From assembly GCF_001613225.1 (NCBI RefSeq), contig NZ_BDBY01000377.1, positions 1 through 41,334 on the forward strand: 41,334 bases of DNA, written 5' to 3'. Position numbers and translations under genes: made by a program. Source of the DNA: Nocardia pseudovaccinii NBRC 100343 (GTDB taxonomy: Bacteria; Actinomycetota; Actinomycetes; Mycobacteriales; Mycobacteriaceae). The notes under the pieces were generated by a model that was not told where the DNA came from, did no database searches, and worked only from the letters and a program-made list of their open reading frames with translations. This document shows positions 8,582 through 14,700 of the stretch, piece by piece; within the stretch, counting starts at the first letter, position 1; each line of letters starts with the position of its first letter.

Positions 8582-8904
8582 GGGCGGCATCGCGCAGCGA
8601 TCCGATGAGGGATGGTGGCCGGGTGACGGGTGGGCCCGCGGTGGCTGGCACTACGACTGCCGACAAGGTGCGCCGGATTGTCCTGACGATGGCCCCGGAG
8701 CCGCCCGCGGAATTGTCCGATGAGCACCGCCTCGTGGAGGATCTCGGCTTCGATTCACTGCGCCTGATGGAACTCACCGTCGTCCTCGAGCGTGCGTTCG
8801 AACTGCCGCGCTACCGACCCGAGCAACTGGTGGGTGTGCGCCGGGTCGATGCCGTGATCGCCCTGGTCTCTGGCAGTTTGGCCGCTGCCGAGGTACCACT
8901 GTGA
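8578..8904 (+). CDS. acyl carrier protein
   Basis: A 108-residue protein. The second part is a carrier domain with LVEDLGFDSLRLMEL; Ser60 would carry the 4'-phosphopantetheine arm. The upstream acyl-AMP ligase would load a fatty acid here, and the downstream reductase could release it. The start ATG overlaps the stop of the ligase (ATGA). The first ~23 residues are not part of the carrier fold and are encoded by a 50-bp sequence that recurs at the start of the monooxygenase gene near 20.1 kb. A start at ATG 8605 would remove most of that extension. Confidence 0.9.
   Translation: MRAASRSDPMRDGGRVTGGPAVAGTTTADKVRRIVLTMAPEPPAELSDEHRLVEDLGFDSLRLMELTVVLERAFELPRYRPEQLVGVRRVDAVIALVSGSLAAAEVPL
8587..8636 (+). 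repeat. copy 1 of a 50-bp in-frame dispersed repeat
   Basis: It matches the minus strand of 20108-20157 at 42 of 50 positions; all eight differences are transitions. In both places it is read in the same frame and encodes A-x-RSD-x-MR-x-GGR-x-TGGP directly before a folded domain. It lies at the 5' end of the ACP gene, immediately after a gene overlap. Confidence 0.9.
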
Positions 8905-9989
8905 ACTCCGGCGATACCGTACTGGTGACCGGTGCGGCCGGACTGGTCGGTGCCGAGGTCGTCGCCAGGCTCGCGGCCGCGAGCCAACCGGTTGCCGCTG
9001 TGCTGCACAGCAATTCGACCATCGTGCGCAATGACGGGACCCTGATCGAGGCCGGTACCGCCGTCGCGGGTGACGTGCGGTTGCCCGGATTGGGCCTGTC
9101 CGTGCGCGATACCGAGGATCTGGCCGAGCGGGTCGGCATCATCGTGCACTGCGCGGCCACAACGGCATTCGACGCATCGGCGGCTGACTACGAGGAACTC
9201 AATGTGGTCGGCACCGCGAATGCCATTGCGCTCGCACGCGAGTGGGAGGTGCCGCTCGTGCACGTCAGCACCGCTTACGTCTGCGGAATGCGGGGCGGCA
9301 CCATCACCGAGGACGAACTCGGCGCCGGTCAAACCTTCGGAAATGGCTATGAGGACAGCAAGTTTCGCGCCGAGAAGCTGGTGCGGGCGGCCGGGGAGCA
9401 GGGCCTGCCGTGGGCCATCGTGCGCCCCGGCATCGTGACCGGAGCGAGCGATACCGGGACGATCCGGGAGTACAAGAACCTCTACACCGTCGTGAAACTC
9501 ATGGTCGAGGGCAAGCTACGCTCGCTGCCCGGCCGCTACGACGCGACGCTCTCGCTGGCGCCGGTCGACCATGTCGCCGATGTAATCGCCGCGACCGTAC
9601 TGGATTTCGACTCCGCACAGCATCGCACGCTGCACGCCCTCGGCCGCGACACCCTCTCGCTGCGCGAGGTCTCCGATGTGCTCGCCGAATATCCGTCCTT
9701 CGAGGTCGCCACCTTCGTGCCGGAGGCGACCTTCGCCGAGGACGATCTCGAGCCGATCGAGCGCGAGTACTACCGCCGCATCGGTTCGCTCTACACGAGC
9801 TATTTCCGGCGGCGGCTGGTATTCGACACCACCCGCGCCGACGTGCTGCTGGGGAAGCCGTCTCCGGCGAGCGGCAAGGAGTATCTGCGGGTATTGCTGG
9901 ACTACTGCCTGGAATCGGGATACCTCGGCATGCCGCTGCCCTCGATAGCGGACATCCTGGCCAGCGACTTCGACGGAGCGGCCTCATGA
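8901..9989 (+). CDS. NAD(P)-dependent acyl/thioester reductase (extended SDR)
   Basis: A 362-residue Rossmann protein with VTGAAGLVG at 9-17 and the catalytic YEDSK at 150-154. The sequence around VSTAYVCG and VRPGIVTG is typical of the male-sterility/thioester-reductase branch of extended SDRs, which reduce carrier- or CoA-bound acyl chains to aldehyde or alcohol. Following a ligase and an ACP, it probably releases the loaded acyl chain reductively. GTG at 8901 overlaps the ACP stop (GTGA). An NAD-dependent epimerase acting on a sugar is possible but less fitting here. Confidence 0.8.
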   Translation: MNSGDTVLVTGAAGLVGAEVVARLAAASQPVAAVLHSNSTIVRNDGTLIEAGTAVAGDVRLPGLGLSVRDTEDLAERVGIIVHCAATTAFDASAADYEELNVVGTANAIALAREWEVPLVHVSTAYVCGMRGGTITEDELGAGQTFGNGYEDSKFRAEKLVRAAGEQGLPWAIVRPGIVTGASDTGTIREYKNLYTVVKLMVEGKLRSLPGRYDATLSLAPVDHVADVIAATVLDFDSAQHRTLHALGRDTLSLREVSDVLAEYPSFEVATFVPEATFAEDDLEPIEREYYRRIGSLYTSYFRRRLVFDTTRADVLLGKPSPASGKEYLRVLLDYCLESGYLGMPLPSIADILASDFDGAAS

Positions 9990-10906
9990 GTGAGTCGCTG
10001 CGGGAATTGCTGAGCCCGCTGACGCCGTCGCCGCAGAAGGTCGACGCCTACGTCTGCGACACCTACGTGCAGGAATCGGTCGACCAGCTCGATCGACTCG
10101 GCATCGACGCGGCCGAATTCGCCAGGGAGCATTCCCTGCTGCTGCTCAAGCCGGACGCGATTGTCGCGCGTTCCGTCGACCCGACATTGAATTGGCTGGC
10201 CGACAACGGTTTTCGGGTCGTCAGTGCCTTCCGTGTCCCGGTCGACCGGCATCTGGCCCGTGCGCTGTGGTACTTCGCTTGGAATATCGCCTCTCCCGAA
10301 CGCCGCCGCCTGGCCGATCTGCTGGTCGCCATCTCGGATGTGCTCGTACTCGTCGTGCACGCGCCCGACGGTGAGCTGCCCGTACCGGTGCGGCTGACCG
10401 AGGCGAAGGGCGCCACCGATCCGCGCAAGCGCCGCCCCGGTGAGCTGCGGTATTTGCTCGGCCGTCACAACTACTTGCTGAACCTGGTGCATTCGCCCGA
10501 CGATCCCGCCGACGTACTGCGGGAACTCGCCATCTACCTGGACGAATGGAGCCGGGCAGCGGTGATCGCACAAGCCTGCACCGGCACGGACCGCGCGGCG
10601 GACGCGGCGGCGATCGCCGAGGAACTGTATGCGCGCACACCCGCGCGCAGCTTCGATCGGGCGGACGCGCTCGACCGGGTGCTACACGATTCGGCACGGG
10701 GCGGTAGGACGGCCCCATCCGGCTTCGATCCTGCCTCGGATGCGGACTGCGCGCAGTTGCTGTACCAGGCCTGGGCCGATGGCCGGGAGCTCGATCCGTG
10801 GTCGGCGATCGTACTCGGATCCTATGTACTTCCCATGCGGACCGGCACCGCGTCGCAGACGTTGCGGCCGGTGTCCGCCGAAGAATGGTTGGAGGGTCGA
10901 ACGTGA
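9986..10906 (+). CDS. nucleoside diphosphate kinase-like protein with C-terminal extension
   Basis: A 306-residue protein. Residues ~45-185 follow the NDP kinase pattern: LLLLKPDAIVARS, then LTEAKGATDPRKRRPGELR, then NLVHSPDDP. His169 matches the histidine NDP kinases phosphorylate, although the usual N-x-x-H-G-S-D-S reads N-L-V-H-S-P-D-D. The last ~120 residues are an extension not found in the ~140-residue housekeeping enzyme. The start overlaps the previous stop (ATGA) and its own stop overlaps the next GTG. In this operon it could transfer a phosphate onto a small phosphorylated intermediate, for example making a diphosphate. Substrate and activity are unproven. Confidence 0.75.
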   Translation: MSESLRELLSPLTPSPQKVDAYVCDTYVQESVDQLDRLGIDAAEFAREHSLLLLKPDAIVARSVDPTLNWLADNGFRVVSAFRVPVDRHLARALWYFAWNIASPERRRLADLLVAISDVLVLVVHAPDGELPVPVRLTEAKGATDPRKRRPGELRYLLGRHNYLLNLVHSPDDPADVLRELAIYLDEWSRAAVIAQACTGTDRAADAAAIAEELYARTPARSFDRADALDRVLHDSARGGRTAPSGFDPASDADCAQLLYQAWADGRELDPWSAIVLGSYVLPMRTGTASQTLRPVSAEEWLEGRT

Positions 10907-11889
10907 CCACAGACGCGGCCGCTGTACAGACGGCGAGCCATACCCGCACGATCTCCCGGGAACTCGCACACCGATGCGCGGTCTCGGAGGTGTTCGTCAC
11001 CTCATTGGACGCCGTGGGCGAGCACACCTTCGTCGCTGGAGCCCAATTACCAAGAATGCATGCGTATTACGGCGATCACGCCGGATCGCTCGCGGTACGC
11101 CATGATCCGCTGGTGGTCATGGAGGCGGCCCGGCAGGCCGCCATCGCATTGACGCACAAGTTCTACGGAGTGCCGAACGAAATGGCATTCGTGGTACGCA
11201 CTTTCAATGGCACCGGATCCGACACCGCCGCCTGGGAGGTGCGCACCGCGCCCGCCGACCTGGTGATGCACGTGCGTGTTCCGCAACGTCATCAGCGCGG
11301 TGGCGTGCTGCAGGGGCTCGATATGGTGCTCGAGATCGAATCCGACGGCGCGCAGATGCTGACTGTCGACGGATCCTTCTCCTGGGTGACCGGGCGACAG
11401 TGGTCGGGGCTGCGCAGCGGATTCCGGGACAGCCTGGGGCTCGGCGAGTTTCGCGGTGCCTCGGCACTGACCGAACGCGCCGCACCCGCCGCGGTGGGCC
11501 GGGAGAACTGGCGCAATGTGGTGATCGGCGCGCCGGTGCGCGACGGCGCGGTCGCACGGGCGCGGCTGGTGCCCGATCTCGGCCATCCGTTCCTGTTCGA
11601 CCACCAGCTCGACCATGTGCCCGGCAGTCTGCTCATCGAGGCCTGCCGTCAGACCGCATTGTCGATGGTCGTGCGCGACCTGCCCCAACTCGAATGTGTG
11701 GCAAGCACTTTCGACCGATTCGTGGAGCTGGACCTGCCTGCGGAATGCAGCGCGGAGATCACCGATCAAGGGGCGGGCAATACCGTCATCCACTGCGAGA
11801 TCCTGCAGGCCGATGCCGTGGCCGCCCAGATCGATCTCGAATTCGCCGAGGACGCACTGGTTTCCGAGGCCGATACCGAAGGAGTCTGA
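10903..11889 (+). CDS. AfsA-family butenolide/gamma-butyrolactone synthase
   Basis: A 328-residue protein with two hotdog-like AfsA repeats. The first contains HRCAVSEVFVTS, then FVAGAQLPRMHAYYGDH, DPLVVMEAARQA and HKFYGVP, all hallmark AfsA/ScbA/BarX strings. The second runs from about residue 200 (RNVVIGAPVRDG, HPFLFDHQLDHVPGSLLIEACRQTA). AfsA enzymes join a beta-ketoacyl chain to dihydroxyacetone phosphate, the committed step of A-factor-type signal synthesis. This is the strongest clue to the operon's product class. GTG 10903 overlaps the NDP-kinase-like stop. No ArpA/ScbR-type receptor gene is next to it, unlike many Streptomyces loci. Confidence 0.93.
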   Translation: MTTDAAAVQTASHTRTISRELAHRCAVSEVFVTSLDAVGEHTFVAGAQLPRMHAYYGDHAGSLAVRHDPLVVMEAARQAAIALTHKFYGVPNEMAFVVRTFNGTGSDTAAWEVRTAPADLVMHVRVPQRHQRGGVLQGLDMVLEIESDGAQMLTVDGSFSWVTGRQWSGLRSGFRDSLGLGEFRGASALTERAAPAAVGRENWRNVVIGAPVRDGAVARARLVPDLGHPFLFDHQLDHVPGSLLIEACRQTALSMVVRDLPQLECVASTFDRFVELDLPAECSAEITDQGAGNTVIHCEILQADAVAAQIDLEFAEDALVSEADTEGV

Positions 11890-12521
11890 TGGGCGAGGCG
11901 TTCTCGGGCACCGACCTGCTGACCACCACCCGCGCCTTCCGCCGCCGCCTCGACCCGACCCGTCCGGTCGCGCGCCAGGACCTGCTGGACTGTCTGGATA
12001 TCGCGGTGCACGCGCCGAGCGGCACCAATCGCCAGCCGTGGCGCTTCCTGGTCGTTCAGGATGAGGAGACCAAACAGCAGATCGCCGAGTACTACCGAAA
12101 GGGTTTCGCCGCTTACCTTTCCGCGCGTACACCCCGTCCGGACCAACTCGGTGACCTGGCCTCCGGGCAGCATCTCGCGGCGCATCTGCACGAGGTGCCC
12201 GCGCTGGTCATCGTATGCTCCCTCGGTCGCCCGCCCGCGGACGCGTCGCCGCTGTTGCTGGCCAGTTTCTACGGCTCGATCTACCCGGCGGTCTGGAACT
12301 TCATGCTCGCGCTGCACGAACGTGGGCTCGGCTCCACCATGACGACCGCACATCTGGCCTATGAGCGAGACATCGCCGACCTGCTCGGTATTCCGTTCGA
12401 GCAGGTCACCCAGGTCGCCATGCTGCCGGTCGCGCATCTGCTGCCCGGCACTCGGGGGCCGAGCCTGCGGCGCACTCCCGCCGCGGAGGTGACCATGTGG
12501 GATCGGTGGAACGAGGCATGA
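11889..12521 (+). CDS. nitroreductase-family flavin reductase
   Basis: A 210-residue FMN-type nitroreductase: APSGTNRQPWRFLVV near residues 42-56 binds FMN phosphate. The region around LHERGLGSTMTT and LLGIPFEQVTQVAMLPVAHL is the usual C-terminal half of the family. Members use NAD(P)H to reduce nitro groups, enones or unsaturated lactones. After AfsA, a sensible role is reducing the butenolide double bond or a keto group. Coupled to AfsA by a TGATG overlap and to the next gene by ATGA. Confidence 0.85.
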   Translation: MGEAFSGTDLLTTTRAFRRRLDPTRPVARQDLLDCLDIAVHAPSGTNRQPWRFLVVQDEETKQQIAEYYRKGFAAYLSARTPRPDQLGDLASGQHLAAHLHEVPALVIVCSLGRPPADASPLLLASFYGSIYPAVWNFMLALHERGLGSTMTTAHLAYERDIADLLGIPFEQVTQVAMLPVAHLLPGTRGPSLRRTPAAEVTMWDRWNEA

Positions 12522-13456
12522 GCGAGGTCGCTCGCACGTCGTCCCCTGGGTTCCTCGATTCCGTGGTCCGCATCGGCCGCTTCACCGCGGTTATGTACAA
12601 ACCGCACTATGTCCTGTACGGCGTGCTCTGGGTGCTCGCGTTGGAGGGCATCGCGGCCCTTGTGTCACAACCGGATTCGGCCTGGCATCCGACCGGGTCC
12701 ACGGTTCTGCGCATCGTCGTCGTCGCGTTCGTCCTGCTGTATCTGCGCATGGTAGACGAGCAGAAGGACCTCGACTACGACCGCGTGCACAACCCGGACC
12801 GCCCGTTGGTCACCGGTGCGATCTCCGCCACCGAACTCCGTGCCGCCATGGCCGTCATCGCCATCGGTGCGACCGCCGCCAGCGCGACGCTCTCGGTAGT
12901 CTCCGCGCTCATGATCGCCGCCGTCCTCGCCTACGGCCTGGCGCTGTGGGGTCTCGAGCGCCTGTCGGCGACCATTCGAACCGATATTCTGGCGAATCTG
13001 GCCGTCACCTATCCGGTTCAACTCCTGGTCACCGCCTACGTCGTCCTCTCTGCCGCCGACACCGGTGAGGTTCGCGCCACCTGGAAGACCGCGGCCGTGG
13101 CCCTGATCTTCGCGGGCGCGTTCTTGCAATTCGAATTCGCCCGCAAGACATCTCGCACGCCACGCACCGAGGAGCACTTCTACTCCAATGCCCTCGGCGC
13201 AACCGGCAGCACCGCATTCGGACTGCTGTGTGCCGCCATCGCCGCCGTCACCGACATCGCCCTCGTCCAACCATGGACGCATACATCAGCGCAAGCGGTG
13301 GTCGCCTGGATTCCGTTGGCACTCTTACTGCTTCCCATCTGGGGAGCAGTGAAGTTCGTGCGCGGCGGCAAGCCGGACTATCCGGTGCTCCCGGCTGTCC
13401 TGTTCATCCTGACGATGTACACAGTGCTGATCGTGCAGGCGATCACCCTGACGTAA
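12518..13456 (+). CDS. UbiA-like integral membrane transferase
   Basis: A 312-residue protein with about eight or nine hydrophobic segments. Just after the second comes DEQKDLDYDRVHNPDRPLVTG (start Asp80), which matches the first Asp-rich motif of UbiA prenyltransferases (NDxxDxxxD followed by RPL..G). The second motif, normally DxxxD, is replaced by a sequence around RTEEHFYSNALG, so the chemistry may differ. UbiA enzymes transfer an isoprenyl or phospho-linked group to an acceptor in the membrane. In this operon it could attach the alkyl group to the lactone phosphate (inference). ATG 12518 was preferred to an upstream ATG at 12497 because of the ATGA overlap. Confidence 0.75.
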   Translation: MSEVARTSSPGFLDSVVRIGRFTAVMYKPHYVLYGVLWVLALEGIAALVSQPDSAWHPTGSTVLRIVVVAFVLLYLRMVDEQKDLDYDRVHNPDRPLVTGAISATELRAAMAVIAIGATAASATLSVVSALMIAAVLAYGLALWGLERLSATIRTDILANLAVTYPVQLLVTAYVVLSAADTGEVRATWKTAAVALIFAGAFLQFEFARKTSRTPRTEEHFYSNALGATGSTAFGLLCAAIAAVTDIALVQPWTHTSAQAVVAWIPLALLLLPIWGAVKFVRGGKPDYPVLPAVLFILTMYTVLIVQAITLT

Positions 13457-13477
13457 ATCCGACGACCGCAGCCGATT

Positions 13478-13945
13478 TCAGCCGATCGGCAAGCACGCCG
13501 ACCCGAGATCGATGCCCGTCCCGACCCGCACCACAACCGAGCCCACCGACTCCGGCGTGTAGTTGCCGCCCACATACTTCGCCCGCACCGTGTGATTGCC
13601 GGTCGTGGCTGGCTTCCAATCGACCTGGGCGGTCAGCGAAACACCATTCGACGGAGTCGCCTTGTTCACCGTCGGCGTGACACTCCCGAGGAACGTTCCG
13701 TCATCCCAGAACTCCACCGGCGGAATGTAATTCCCGAGCCCGAGCGCGGAACTCCCTGCCACCGTTGCCTTCACCTGCGCCGTACATCCGGTGGCCGCCT
13801 GCCCCGGTAGCGTCACCGTGGTGGTGACATCCCCCGGTGCGCCGACGGCGGCGCCGGACGCCAGCAACGAACCGCCTCCCAACGCAACGACTGCGGTGAT
13901 AACCGCGAACCCGGACGAGATACGACGAACAGCTGTGACGGCCAT
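13478..13945 (-). CDS. secreted Ig-like domain protein
   Basis: A 155-residue protein that starts with a classic Sec signal peptide: basic MAVTAVRRISS, a hydrophobic core, and a likely cleavage site after GAAVGA (about residue 36). The mature part is Thr/Val-rich, with strand-like segments (TTTVTLPG, VSLTAQVDWKP, HTVRAKYVGG) typical of bacterial Ig-like repeats. Two Cys residues, one near the start of the mature part and one four residues from the end, could form a disulfide. A good AGGAG site precedes ATG 13945. It converges on the UbiA-like gene, 21 bp away. Function unknown; probably extracellular or wall-associated. Confidence 0.75.
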   Translation of the reverse strand: MAVTAVRRISSGFAVITAVVALGGGSLLASGAAVGAPGDVTTTVTLPGQAATGCTAQVKATVAGSSALGLGNYIPPVEFWDDGTFLGSVTPTVNKATPSNGVSLTAQVDWKPATTGNHTVRAKYVGGNYTPESVGSVVVRVGTGIDLGSACLPIG

Positions 13946-14022
13946 GTTGGCTCCTGCACTCGCGAAACTTCGACCGGTCCAGTCTCGACACAGGCTCGCC
14001 CTATCGCAAGATCTGAAAGGCC

Positions 14023-14196
14023 TCAGCCGCCATAGAGCCGGATGAAATCCTGGGTGGGGTCGACCGCGGGCAGCGTGTAGGACGAATATGTCGGCTCGAC
14101 CGGGGTCTCTTCGACGTACCGGTCAGGCTCCTTCGGCAGGTGCCGCCACCGGGCGCGCGGGTCCGCGACTTCGCTCTCGAAACTTTCCGACGTCAT
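14023..14196 (-). CDS. small acidic hypothetical protein
   Basis: A 57-residue ORF with a GGAGGG site upstream of ATG 14196. It is Pro/Glu-rich with aromatic residues at the end (FIRLYGG). There is no signal peptide, membrane segment or cysteine. It diverges from the gene at 14347, and a repeated 9-mer, aatgagtag (14242 and 14255), lies in the shared region. I do not recognise a family. The longer frame reaching 14592 is shadow of the plus-strand gene. Confidence 0.55.
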   Translation of the reverse strand: MTSESFESEVADPRARWRHLPKEPDRYVEETPVEPTYSSYTLPAVDPTQDFIRLYGG

Positions 14197-14309
14197 GATC
14201 GAGCCCTCCCGAATTGTGCTACCTACGAGGCTACCTGCGCGAATGAGTAGCTGTAATGAGTAGTTCGGCGGACGTCGGGTCTGCCGGTTCCTTCGTAATC
14301 TCGCCGCAA

Positions 14310-14328
14310 CCACCGCACCCGGCGGTGG
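14310..14328 (+). promoter_or_regulatory. leader hairpin before the small monooxygenase-like gene
   Basis: Perfect 7-bp arms, CCACCGC-ACCCG-GCGGTGG, end seven bases before the GGTAGGA ribosome site of the gene at 14347. It may tune translation or serve as an operator; there is no T-run. Confidence 0.35.
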
Positions 14329-14346
14329 CGCGAGGTAGGAGAAACG

Positions 14347-14640
14347 ATGCCGTACATCAACATCACCCGCACGCCCGGAGTGGGCTTGCCGGAATACCAG
14401 GCGGTCGTGGCCGAACTCGGCGATGCGCCGGTCACGGGACAATTGCTGCACATCGTCGGAGTGTCCGACGGGGCACTGCACATCGTCGATGTCTGGGAAT
14501 CGGCGGCCGCCGCCGACCGATATGCGGCCGAACGGCTGTTCCCGGCATTCGAGCGCGCGGGGGTGCGTCCGGGTCCGGATGCGAGCATCCACGCCTTCGA
14601 AGGCGATGTGAGCACCGACGGCCTGACCGAACGATCGTAG
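14347..14640 (+). CDS. small dimeric alpha/beta-barrel (ABM-like) protein
   Basis: A 97-residue protein, MPYINITRTPGVGLPEYQAV..., with the pattern of small ferredoxin-like alpha/beta-barrel proteins related to antibiotic-biosynthesis monooxygenases: a first strand, a helix with EYQAVVAELG, a central strand with LHIVDVWES, then a helix with ADRYAAERLFPAFE. Such proteins act without cofactor or bind small hydrophobic ligands. A GGTAGGA site precedes the ATG. It is followed 60 bp later by the LuxR-type regulator and may share its transcript. Substrate unknown. Confidence 0.65.
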   Translation: MPYINITRTPGVGLPEYQAVVAELGDAPVTGQLLHIVGVSDGALHIVDVWESAAAADRYAAERLFPAFERAGVRPGPDASIHAFEGDVSTDGLTERS

Positions 14641-14700
14641 TCGCGATGCCTGCTCGCGCGCACCACCGCGCGGGTAATGTCAACGTCTCGGAGGTGGCGC

